Shown: positions 44,995 to 54,440 of the stretch, one piece after another
How positions within the stretch are numbered: position 1 is the stretch's first letter
Layout of the letters: every line of letters starts with the position of its first letter
Source of the DNA: Fennellomyces sp. T-0311
Lineage: Eukaryota; Mucoromycota; Mucoromycetes; Mucorales; Lichtheimiaceae
Assembly: GCA_025266875.1 (NCBI GenBank)
Contig: JALLLT010000092.1
Coordinates: 1-54,440 of the forward strand
Reading direction: 5' to 3'
Length of the DNA: 54,440 nt
Notes under the pieces: model-generated
What the model saw: only the letters and a program-made list of their open reading frames with translations
Told to the model about the DNA's origin: nothing
Databases searched by the model: none
Program-made: the position numbers and the translations under genes

Positions 44995-47900
44995 ATGTCA
45001 TTTCATTATATGTGCCAGAAGAAACTTGTACCTTGCTATTGTGATAATTGCTTTAAAGCAAGCAAGGGGACATATTTACCCCAGAAGCCTCGAACATGTC
45101 TTTGCCATTACAAATATATCGGCACCAATCGTTATGACGAAATGGTTACCAGACATAATAGCAACATGGATGTTGATTTCCAAGAAGGTACCAAAAAAAA
45201 AAACAGTACTTTGTAAAGTTAATCAACATAACGAATTAGACATTGAATACGATTACGGCTGTGGTAATGAAGGCGCTGTTGAAATCACTGCTGTGAACAA
45301 CGAACTTCCAGCACAGCCTGTTGTAGTGGAAGAGAACTTTTCGCGTCTTCCAGATGCGTATTGGAATGACGATGTCGATTTCAACAGCGAAAATGAGGGC
45401 GAAAACGTCGAAGACGGTAGCAATGAGGGCAGCAATGAGAATGGCGAGGACGAGATCCCTTTTGCTACAACCGAGAATGGTCAGTGTCGTTACTACCAAA
45501 AATTATACTCTTTTAACCATGCTTTTTATTGCCTATACACCCAGAGCCAACCACTGGTTCTGAGAGGCTGTACTTGCTCCTTGGCATGTTCCTAGTTCTC
45601 TTCCAGTGGCAGTTCCTGTCTGAGGCTGCTGGAGAATTGCTAATGGCGTTTGTCAATGTTCTTCTTTCCGAGGTCAATGCTCCGTTCAAGTTGCCAAAGA
45701 AAGTGTCCACGCTTCGTGGCCATATGGGGGTTGCTTTTTATGAAGACGGTTTGACTTCTTATGTTACTTGTCAAAAGTGTCATAAGATTTATAAGCTCAA
45801 TGATTTGGTTCGTCAGGAACAACAGTTCTGCGACCATATCGAGTTTCCAAACCACCCTTGGGCAAGCATGGTTAGGAAGACATGCGGGGGGCCACTAGTG
45901 AAAAGGAGCTCAACAGGGCCAGTGGCCTTGAAGGAGTTTCCTTATCACTCTGTCATTTTGGGGCTGAGGATGATGTTCAAGCGGTCCAAATTTTTTGGAA
46001 CGGATCAATGCATGGAGACATCGCACCCGTTTTGGAAATAGGCTGTTTGATGTTTAATGGCAGAATGTGGCGAGCGACTTTGGATTCTGAGGGGAAACCA
46101 TTTGTAGATGATGATCATTCTCTACTGTTGATGCTCAATTGCGATTGGTTTAATCCAAACGCTAAAGGCGCAGCATATTCATGTGGTGCAATTTATTTGT
46201 CGCTCAATAACTTGCCGCGATCTGAACGTTACAAACCAGAGAATATTCTCTTGGTAGGTGTACTGCCAGGTCCACATGAGCCAAGCAACCACCAGATTAA
46301 CAATTACCTTCGTCCGCTTGTCGATGAGCTACAGCAGCTTTATACTGGTGTACTCCTTGACAGAGCGATTGTAATGGGCCAAGAATCTGTGCGGCACTTT
46401 TGATGGTAGCTTGTGACATCCCTGCTGCACGCAAGATTTCAGGCTTTACCGGTATCCGATCTTTCCTGCGCCTGTTACAAATGCGACCGACGGTTCGAAG
46501 CGTTCCCAGGCACCAAAGATCGGAATTGGGAGTTTTTGACATCAACACCCAAACGATGGATGAAAACAAAGCCTTGGATGCGTCGCACCAGTGGACAACA
46601 GCAACAACAGCCAAAGAACGGCAGACGGTTGAGCATGATGCTGGTTGCCGTTGGTCAGAGTTGTGTCGCCTGACATACTTTCGAAGGGTTCGTGCAACGA
46701 TTGTTGATCCAATGCACAATCTGTTTCTTGGAACCGCCAGGCGAATGGTGAAACTTTGGCAGAGAGTGATAGATCCAGAGACCAACCAGCCGTATCTTAA
46801 GCCAAGCCCACTTTGCAAGCATGGAAGAGCAGCTGCACACATTCGACCTTCCTCCCGGCTACGAGATATCAAAGCGTAAGGTTGGTCAGTGCTGTGCACA
46901 TATGACAGCAGCTGAATGGCGCGTGTGGACCTTGGCCTTGTCACCACTGCTCCTGAAAACAAGACTCCCAAGATCCCACCTGGACATTTGGCTTCTTTTC
47001 GTGGATGCCTGTCGCCTGCTCGCAAAGCCCTCCTTAACCACCCATGACATTTCTAGAATGCATGAATACTTCCGCCAATTCTGCATAAATGTGGATGAAA
47101 TGTACGGTCATCACGAAGTCACCCCGAATATGCATATGCATTTGCATCTTGCTGAAACGGTTCTTGACTATGGCCCAGCACCAGCTTTCTGGATTTTCTC
47201 GTTCGAACAGTACAACGGCCTCATAAAAAGCTTTGATACCAACAACAAGGATCGCTTTGAAGGTACCTTCATGCGAAGCTTCTTGGAAATGTCCTTCGCG
47301 GATAGCTTCATGGCCAGCAAGGGCTTCCAAGTAACAAGAGATCCAAACCTTCTTGGGCTTTTCGAAGCGCTTGTTCCAAGCATCAAGGCCACCACCATCG
47401 ACACCACAAACCACCATGCTCACTTTGACTTGCCCCGTTTCCTCGGCTATGCAGAGGAACTGGGCGACGAAGAGGTCACTGGTCAGGAGCCACTGCCGCC
47501 ATCTGTAATCCAGACCACCAAGATCCAGTCGCAGTTCGTTGCAATGAGTGACGAGCACTATAAGTGTTTGTTCGCCCATTACAGCGAATTGTATATTGGA
47601 AGCCAATACAGGGCGACAGGTAATTACACATGTACACATATGGACATTGATTAATATGTTTAAATTACAGGCGAGATTAAGGATGGAGCACTGGTGGTGA
47701 GTAACAGGATCAGAAAGTTCACAACAATCGACATCCTAGGCCAACTGTACCGAAGCACCGACGCTAGAAGTACCAGGGGATGTTATATTCAAGCCTACTT
47801 CGACAAGACCGACAACGACAATCAGCCAATCCTAGATTGTGATGAGATGGAGTTTCGGTATGGTAGGATTGATATTTCTTTGTGCACTTGGCCGAGGCTA

Positions 47901-48153
47901 TTTGCGAGGAGACAAACGAACCACGTATGGGCAACACGTATATGCATTTGTTCGATGGTTCGCAAAGTCTCATCCAGCCTTTGCATCTTTTGCTCCGTTT
48001 GGTTTGGCGGTATGCAAGGACGAGTCCCAGCTGTTACCACTGAGTAGGGATTGTATTCTTCCTGTTCATAGGATTTTCTCTCCGGTTGCTGTCTGCCCGT
48101 GGATTGACAACAATCTCATAGTCATTCCGTTACCACGTAAGACCATCGGCTAA
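44995..48153 (+). pseudogene. CACTA/Tnp2-like transposase, gamma copy
   Basis: Same gene as 28766-32236, without an LTR. Exon 1 from ATG 44995; an A-run near 45192 breaks the frame in both copies unless a very short intron (GTACC...TAAAG) is spliced. Intron near 45480-45541. Arg codons CGA are kept at 46488-46490, 47751-47753 and 47953-47955 where beta has TGA. The frame is instead broken by single- or two-base indels near 45985, 46055, 46363, 46466, 46529, 46803, 47871 and 47935. Domains as in beta (NCDWFNP, CDIPAARK, DPMHNLFLG, FSFEQYNGL). Some indels could be assembly errors. Confidence 0.85.
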
Positions 48154-49002
48154 TCGCCTCCATTCCATTCATTACACTTTTACCTTCATTGCTTCCTACA
48201 TTCCCGACTTCCACCATTCGTTTTCCTTTAATTCCGATTTCTACAACCATGAAAATATGCCTATATGCCCTATGCCAATTTCTTCTTATGCCTTATGCTC
48301 TCTATTATTTATTTCCATTCTCTTTCCCTGTATCTTATGTTTATGTACCTTTTTCTACTTATGTCTTCGTTGCCCACACTTCACTCCTTCCACTATTCGA
48401 TATACTTATACTTCTATGCCTTTATGAATCTACGCCTTGTGTAGCTATTCAGTAGAATGTCCTTAGACGCGCGCTTTGCACTACTTCGGAAGCATTCGAT
48501 GCTTATCATTCGATCACATGAAGAGAACGTCTGCTATAACTTGATTCGTCTTTAACTGACTATGACATTATGCGGCTCTTTTTTTTATACGAAGCGATAA
48601 TGATCTATTTAAGTATAAACATAGGTAAGTTGGCTCAGGAATTGTCTGATATGATCCAGAGGCAGACCATTCAAGCAACAGAAATATGAAAGGCACCGCC
48701 TCAGGGCACCGTGGTATTTTAGAAGCGTCCTTACTTTTCTAGTAAGCCTGTATCCCAGAAATAAAATTTTTGACACTCTTTCTTTTCAGTCCATGTTTTC
48801 TTGAATAGGAGTTATGTGCAAATACCATGATCCCTACGAGATTGTAAAAACATTGTGCACTCATGAGTTTACAATTACCGTTCTCCTTGACTGTTGCTAA
48901 CAATTGTTAACCCATGAGCTTTATGCCCAACTTTTGCGCCCAAAGACAGCTCAATCTTTTTTGTCCCAAGCCCAACCCTACCACCCTACCACGTTGGTGC
49001 TT
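48154..49002. other. Spacer between convergent CACTA gamma genes
   Basis: No gene; aligned with beta 32237-33106. Only short AT-rich repeats. Confidence 0.5.
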
Positions 49003-50317
49003 TTATTCCTGTACATTTTCATCAAATTCCTCAGGACGCTGCGTAGCTTCATCAGGAGAATTGACGGCCCAGTCGGGCAACAGCTTTCGCTGCTCATCGG
49101 TCAACTCTCCCCTGTCCACTTTAGACGCTAGGCGAGGAAGATGGTGTAGGGGCGTTTTGGTTTGTAGCTCCCGTAGCACTTTGAGCCTAGCGTACAACTC
49201 ATCAACCTGCATATAAATATAGTCAGAACACAAAATCTCGTAACTCCAGCCAGAACACACTACGCACCACAGGTGCTCTCCAAAGAGGGCGCAACGGACG
49301 CTTTGCTCTCATGATGCCGCTCTCATCATGCACGTCTTCCTCATCGGACATGAGAAACTCATGCTGAACGAGCTTCTCATACCCTTCCTCGAATTCGTTG
49401 TCCAGAATTGCCTTGTAGCGTTCGTCATCCACTACTTTTTTACGCCAATTCAATTTCTAATAGATATGGTTAAGTTATATTAGCTAAAAACGTTTTTGCA
49501 AAGTCTCACCTCGCGGCGAGCAGTAACAAGCTGAGCAGCCTTGTTGGTCGCTGCTCATTTATCCCTGGTGAGCTTGGACCGTGCGCCGCTGTTCTTGAAT
49601 CATGTTCATATCTTCTGCTCAACGAACGGCGCAGGCCAATCGACTCCAAGGCCTTTCATTACATCCGTGCACATATACTGCACAGCAGCATGCAACACGG
49701 TGCAATCTGCAATGACCGGGTCGGGAGCGTCAAGGCTGTGGACATGAGGTCTTAGGGCCATGAAGTAGCTCCTAATATCACCCTAAACGAAACAACAGTT
49801 AAACTAAAGATATACACATTTGGTAAATATGTTACCAAGAGCACATGATCGCATCTGTTGGACACTTTCTTGGAGCGCGTTTGCTCGGCCTTGCAGTTGA
49901 GTTCATTGACCTGGGTTTGCAGGTCTACATTGTCCTGCTCCAGCTTGGTGACCTTCTCCTGCAAGGCGCCAACTAGGCTCTCTGCATTCTTGAACTTCCG
50001 CGCCTGAAGCTGCAGATCCACCTCCAGTTGCCCACAACGCTGGTTAAACGCGTGCTGCATCTTAACCATCATTGTGTGCACGTCGTCGTCGTCATTACCA
50101 ATGATGGTGGCTTGAGCGACTGACTCTGCACCATCAAGGTGTGTGCGCGCTTGGTACGTCGCAAGGGCGTGTCGAAAGCAGCACTTCCATTGAAAGGAAG
50201 GGTTGCCTCCAAAGATGAATTGTCTTGCGACAAGAAATTGACACTTGGGCTATCCATAGGCTGGGGTGGGCTCAAGTACATATCGTAACTGCGTGTAAAA
50301 TCGAAAGAACCAGACAT
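49003..50317 (-). pseudogene. CACTA second gene (coiled-coil protein), gamma copy
   Basis: Most complete copy of this gene. ATG 50317; exon 1 holds the Ser/Pro start, RRTKRAH, and after a one-base deletion near 50142 the coiled coil (VGALQEKVTKLEQDN). Three introns have GT...AG ends; the third uses GTGCGT...ATGCAG near 49210-49266. Exon 3 is not split: DDERYKAILDNEFEEGYEKLVQ...FLMSDEEDVHDESG. The last exon ends in PEEFDENVQE at 49003. Exon 2 contains KIRTWF(K)NSGAR, which faintly resembles a homeodomain recognition helix, but that may be chance. One frameshift, so possibly just inactive or misread. Confidence 0.72.
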
Positions 50318-50763
50318 AATAGAGAAAGGCGAATCTTAAAATATGGAGAACAAAAACTTTTTATACTTCCTCACTCCATCTTGCGAATCACAGCACTGTT
50401 ATCAGCGTCAGTTAAATTTTAATTGTGTATATCACACATACAACGCACACAAAAACTGAATATGATATTGTCAGAATTGTTGTCCCATTAATAATACTTA
50501 CTACCCTTAGGTTACGGCTGCAAACGATGATTGGTATAAAGCACAGAGTGCTAGTATTGTTATTATAAGTAAAAGCACGCTTGCACCAAATATGACAGTG
50601 TATATGATACAGCGACACAAATGATGACAGGCGCACCTCTGTTGGACAAGTCATATTTTGACAATTGACCGGGTTTAAAAAATATACTTTTCCCTCGCTA
50701 TTCTCTTCCTTTTCTTTCTCCCAGCATTTTTCTCCCTAAGAATCACGGCGTTATATAATCTCC

Positions 50764-50955
50764 ATGGTAAACTTTGAATTCAGTAATGACATTACTAGCC
50801 CCATCTCTTCTGACAATTGTCCCTTTGACCTTTCTCTAGTCGTGATTTCCAGCACGCGCGATCAGCCTTTCACTCTGTACAGTGCCATGTACTGCAACCA
50901 ACGTTTTTATTCAGTTTCAGACATGTGTAAGGTATGTGTACTACTACTGCTGTAA
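50764..50955 (+). CDS. Small ORF near the right end of CACTA gamma (unknown)
   Basis: 63 codons from ATG 50764. It sits where CACTA2 has its small spliced gene (divergent from the coiled-coil gene), preceded by pyrimidine-rich leader and a TATATAA. A GTATGTGT at 50932 could be a splice donor. Contains NCPFD and MYCNQRFY but no clear similarity to the CACTA2 product. In beta the equivalent frame stops after eight codons. May not be coding. Confidence 0.3.
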   Translation: MVNFEFSNDITSPISSDNCPFDLSLVVISSTRDQPFTLYSAMYCNQRFYSVSDMCKVCVLLLL

Positions 50956-51025
50956 ACGCGTTTGTATTCTGTCTGCCACAACTCTCTTTTCTGCCAGTAC
51001 TGCTGTTCTCAAATTGTTTCTAAAG

Positions 51026-51215
51026 CTGTTGCTATGGTTTTTATGGTATACTTCTGAGTTGTGAGGTTGTATATATAACTAATGCAGTTTTTTATTATAA
51101 AGACAACTTTTACACAAAAACCTGTTGCTACGGTTTCTTTTACGGTATGCTTTTTGGGCTGTGAGGTTGTATAGCTGGCTGACGCGTTTTTCTTATAAAG
51201 ACCTCTTTTACGCAA
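51026..51215. repeat. Two-unit tandem repeat (~96 bp) in gamma
   Basis: Units begin CTGTTGCTA(T/C)GGTTT; homologous to 35494-35697 in beta. Confidence 0.7.
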
Positions 51216-51434
51216 ATTCTGTCACCTATAATATTGGTATGTATTTTTTCCACCATGATAAACAGATTCTTTTTCACTTCATTTTTTTTACAGATAACTT
51301 CTTGTATATAATCTTACAGTATACTTTTCTTTAACTACAGTACTTAAACACTTTATATTAGGCATTCTCTTGTTACTTGATCGGTCAAACGGTATGCTTG
51401 CTTTTTTTTCTTTTTATCTAGTACTAATTAACTA

Positions 51435-51722
51435 TGAGGAATTTGGAGGTCTCGACTATCAGAAAGAGTGGATCCTGTGAGACTCAGGCTTTATTCCCCC
51501 TCTTCAATGTAGGATTACAACCAGTATTTATATCTACTGCTGTGGTAAGAGGGTTACCGGAAATGGAGTATTGTTGATATCTTAATTGGGAATATGATGG
51601 GGATGTCTATTATTATTGGAGTACAGAGGCATATTGGCGTTCTAGGGCTACTATTCGCTTCCGAGTGATTTACGCATCGTAATCTTTCTTCTTATATGGA
51701 GTATTGTTTCCCAAATACAACA
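51435..51722 (-). mobile_element. Solo LTR in CACTA gamma
   Basis: TGAGGAATTTGGAGG...AAATACAACA, 288 bp, flanked by AACTA (51430-51434 and 51723-51727). Beta has the empty site AATTAACTAGC at about 35917. Minus strand shows ATATAAATACTGG then AATAAA. Confidence 0.92.
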
Positions 51723-51902
51723 AACTAGCTTTTTAATAGGGTAGAAAACAAAAAACCTCACACTATCAAAGCATATACAAGAATAGCACTTTTTTTTATT
51801 TATAAAACAACACTTTATTATAGGAAAAAAGGTAAGCATTTATAGTTTTACAAATAGAAATACTTTTGTATATAGTTTTTTATTATAAGCTTTTGAAATA
51901 AT

Positions 51903-52439
51903 AGAGAGGTTTGGGCCATCTCAAAAATGATTTTGAGATCTGAGTATTAATGCTTTCCAATTTGGGAAGCTCGTCTGCTTTTTAAAAAGAGAAATGGCAA
52001 ACGTCATCATTGGCTTGATAACGACAACATGAATTACTCGAAATACTAAAGTTACTAAAGACACTACAATTACAACTAACACTCTAAAAGCATATGATAA
52101 AATACTCGTTCTGGACATCTAGGATAAGTCACAATGACACAGGAGGATCATTAACAAAGTTAAGATTGATACTCATGATAATTGATAGTAACTGGTTCAA
52201 CAGGAAGGAAAGTATATAAACACAATTTTGACAGCTATTAGGTCTAGGTAGTATTGTCATTTTTAGTGAGTATTTTCTATTGGATCGGTAAAAGAGTTCG
52301 ACCTTTTTTCATATTCCGTTTTTGGAATTCATTTTGGAGATGCAGTTCTCACAAATGGAGTCTCGATTAGGAAATCGTGACACAAATTTCCTTTTATACT
52401 CTTCTCAAAAATCATTTTTGAGATGGCCCAAACCTCTCT
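51903..52439. mobile_element. AGAGAG-ended MITE related to the PIF element
   Basis: 537 bp with inverted ends AGAGAGGTTTGGGCCATCTC, flanked by AAT (51900-51902 and 52440-52442); beta has the empty site GAAATAATATTATT near 36090. Shares with the PIF element (36162-40025) the AGAGAG start, a small palindrome just inside, and a TTCCAATTTGGGAA-like block near the left. No coding capacity. Confidence 0.85.
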
Positions 52440-52690
52440 AATATTATTTTATTAATAAAAACACTTCTTTAACATTATATAAAAGGAAAAAAACTTTTTT
52501 TTTGCAAATGTGAACCAATTATTATTTAAGAAAAGAATAATAGTACGCTAGTTTTAACCAATAAGATGTTAAAAAAAAAAAGAGAATGTATGTTTTGAGC
52601 CAGGTTCAAAATCGCTCAAAGGCCACATTTGAGAAAATTAGCTGGCTCAAAGTCCACATTTGAGCCAGATCAATGACCACCTTTAAACTA

Positions 52691-53231
52691 ATTTTCCAAA
52701 AATAAGAACTGCCTCTCCCCCCAATACGTCAAATTTATTTCAAAGTCAGATGGTTAACATCATTGCTGGTTGTAGTAGGCACATAGAAAAAAAAGGGCTT
52801 ACTTATTTGCACACCCCCAGTCACAGTCCGAGCCGGACTTGCACTCTCCCGCAAGTAACGTTTTATGCACACCCCCTTCACCAATTTGAACATCGCATAA
52901 TCTGAATCACTTGCTCATGTGTAAGTAACTCATGCTTATAAACTGTCCATATTATAATGGAGATTCTTTGTGCGCAAGTTGTAATGAAATGACTGTATAT
53001 TTATTTAGTTAAAAGATAAAAAAAACATATGTCCATTCTTGATCAGCAATGTAAAAATGGTATTAAAGGTTCCGGTAATAGAATGTAGTTTGTACTTTGA
53101 TAACAATAAAATATAGATTATGTAATAAAAGATAATTATACAGTTAGGTCTTCTACTTCAGAATCAGACTCACTAATGGAATGTATAGTGGCATCGCCAG
53201 GGATAGGATGGTGCCCAAAGGGTTGAATGGT
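52691..53231. other. Gene-free stretch
   Basis: I see no gene. Short C-rich scraps (GCACACCCCC) occur near 52811 and 52868. The ORF drawn at 53181-53462 on the plus strand is a shadow of the OTU gene. Confidence 0.45.
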
Positions 53232-54440
53232 TCATTCAAAGGACAAAGTGAAAAGAGGATACCACAGGTCTGTTTGAAGGTTTTCTTTCTTGTTCCCTCT
53301 GCCTTCTGGATATACTTGTGGCCACTCAATATCAGTATCTTGCTTTATCTTGATGAATATGATATGTGCATGCTGCAGCTGCAAGACAATGGGATGAGTA
53401 CGCATTGCTTCAAGTGGATTAGTGCGCAGAGGCAGGAAAAGGGTGACGTGGTCTCCATATAATGCTACTGGCGCTCTGAACGTATCGGCAGCTATTTAGG
53501 AGCATTCTGGTGAGCAGAACCATTCATTTTTGGCAGGATCCAAGATGGCGTCAATGCAACTAAGGTCATAATTCTGGTAGTCGCCTGATATCTTTGAGTG
53601 GAAATGGCTACGCATCCTCATCTTTACTGATCTGTACGCGCTTTCGTCTTCACCAAGTGCAACTGCAAGAGCTCGGAAGCCACAGTTTCCGTCACCAACA
53701 GGGTTATGCACCATTTTGACAGCAGAGCGAGGGATCAAGTGGTTGACCATGTCTATTAATGGTATATCACCAGCTTTTGGAGCTTGTGAAGGTATCATTG
53801 AACGGCTTTCACTGGCAGCTGATGAAATTTCAGTTTGACCAGTTCCTAGTTTCTTTTTGCCATTTCTAAATTAAAATTAGTTAAGAAATGTTATTTGTCA
53901 TTGAATATATATATACATACCATATTTGTGAAGCTTCAAATCCAAGAGCTGTCTTCGCTTTCTTTTGGCTCTCCATTTCTTGGCGCTCCAAAGCTATCAT
54001 CTCCCGCTTCTTGCTGCGATCAATGATTTTTTTGGCCTCTGGCGGTTGCAGGTCCTTCAAATCCATGAAGAGGTTGTCTTGGATTGCTCTCAAGCGGCTC
54101 AATAGCGTTGCATGTTGCTGCTGATCAGTAAATCTATGCAACAAGCTATTAAGCCAAGCAAGTTCTACTTCAATTTGAGTCTGCAGACTAGGAGCAACAT
54201 ATGGCTCGCTAATTGCCAAGATACTTGGGTCGCTTTCGGTCACAACACCTACTAAACTTTGTAAGTAACTTACGTAATGTGGTGTGCAAAGCACAAATAA
54301 ATATACCTTCTAATGCAGTATCCTGGGGGTAGAGATGCCACCGGCATGGAACTAGGCTTAATGGAATTTCACCATCCTTTGGCAGCATATGGCAGCAAGG
54401 AATTCCGTAGGTAGCTTTCACTGCACAGTGACAGATTTCG
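53232..54440 (-). pseudogene. MULE-type gene, 3' part: SWIM zinc finger plus OTU domain
   Basis: Runs off the window on the minus strand. It opens within a SWIM motif (CHCAVKATYGIPCCH, i.e. CxC...CxH, near 54395), a hallmark of MULE/FAR1 transposases. An intron near 54250-54305 (GTATAT...TTTAG) leads to an alpha-helical segment (QIEVELAWLNSLLHR ... RSKKREMIALERQEME). After another intron (about 53875-53925) comes an OTU-like cysteine protease domain: GDGNCGFRALAVALGE (catalytic Asp and Cys), then ADTFRAPVALYGD and QHAHIIFIKI (candidate His). A TAA at 53496-53498 lies inside the OTU domain and fits CAA to TAA; a splice-junction TGA near 53927 also seems to occur. The stop is at 53232. MULE-OTU fusions are common in fungal transposons, but the DDE core is outside the window. 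Confidence 0.75.

Larger units (their letters stand above)
44447..52690 (+). mobile_element. CACTA element copy gamma (left end intact, right end clipped)
   Basis: Left end CACTGCACTTAAAATGATTT with CTTTGAGC/GCTCAAA subterminal repeats to 44620. Body matches beta. Right subterminal repeats stop at ACCACCTTTAAAC (about 52690), so the last ~110 bp seen in beta are missing. Nested: solo LTR 51435-51722 and an AGAGAG-ended MITE 51903-52439. Confidence 0.85.

Noticed and set aside
53232..53798. A host deubiquitinase gene (OTU)
   Set aside because: It is joined by introns to a SWIM finger typical of MULE transposases and carries a stop codon, so transposon origin is more likely.
1424..54440. Bacterial operons or phage modules
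   Set aside because: Spliced genes, TATA boxes, LTRs, eukaryotic tRNAs and fungal-type transposons rule this out.

Overview
This window reads as a transposon island in a fungal nuclear genome, most likely an early-diverging (Mucoromycota-type) fungus; I cannot name the species. Reasons: AT-rich DNA; split genes with short introns (about 44-70 nt) and TACTAAC-type branch points; TATA boxes; eukaryotic tRNAs; and a mix of CACTA/Tnp2-like, Plavaka-like, PIF/Harbinger, pogo, MULE, Ty3/Gypsy, Helitron and Helentron elements. I see no convincing host protein gene. The only host genes I can support are three tRNA genes: Asp-GTC at 1424-1495 and two Arg-ACG at 40355-40427 and 44316-44388.

Layout. 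1-2059: solo LTRs (one holding a pogo-like element), tRNA-Asp, and one end of a CACTA element. 2060-10007: a Ty3/Gypsy chromovirus on the minus strand, split exactly by Helitron-1 (2692-8574). 10008-15896: a second CACTA family (CACTA2) with a transposase gene, a convergent coiled-coil gene and a spliced 43-residue gene. 16064-18044: no gene, with a near-300-bp palindrome. 18045-27857: a Plavaka-like transposase gene split by a Helentron (19773-26180) carrying Rep, helicase and endonuclease domains. 28336-40297: CACTA copy beta, holding solo LTRs and a PIF/Harbinger element. 40355-44388: two convergent tRNA-Arg genes with LTRs and Helitron-2 between them. 44447-52690: CACTA copy gamma, the sister of beta. 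53232-54440: the 3' part of a MULE gene with SWIM and OTU domains, running off the window.

Main observation. All three intact termini of the beta/gamma CACTA family (CACTGCAC...) lie 56, 57 and 58 bp upstream of a mature tRNA 5' end, at three tRNA loci with unrelated flanks, once by a left end and twice by a right end. LTR edges of one LTR family (TGTCGTAGCC...GTGACA) lie about 50-60 bp downstream of the same tRNAs. This suggests a cut-and-paste DNA transposon that targets Pol III genes.

Other points: two Helitrons whose ends are fixed by reconstructed empty sites end in CTCG rather than the usual CTRR, in a roughly 90-nt branched hairpin whose outer stem covaries between copies. Decay differs between the sister copies: beta has C-to-T stops (CGA to TGA, proven against gamma), while gamma has single-base indels. 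Comparing beta with gamma, or one LTR copy with another, gives empty sites for most nested insertions.
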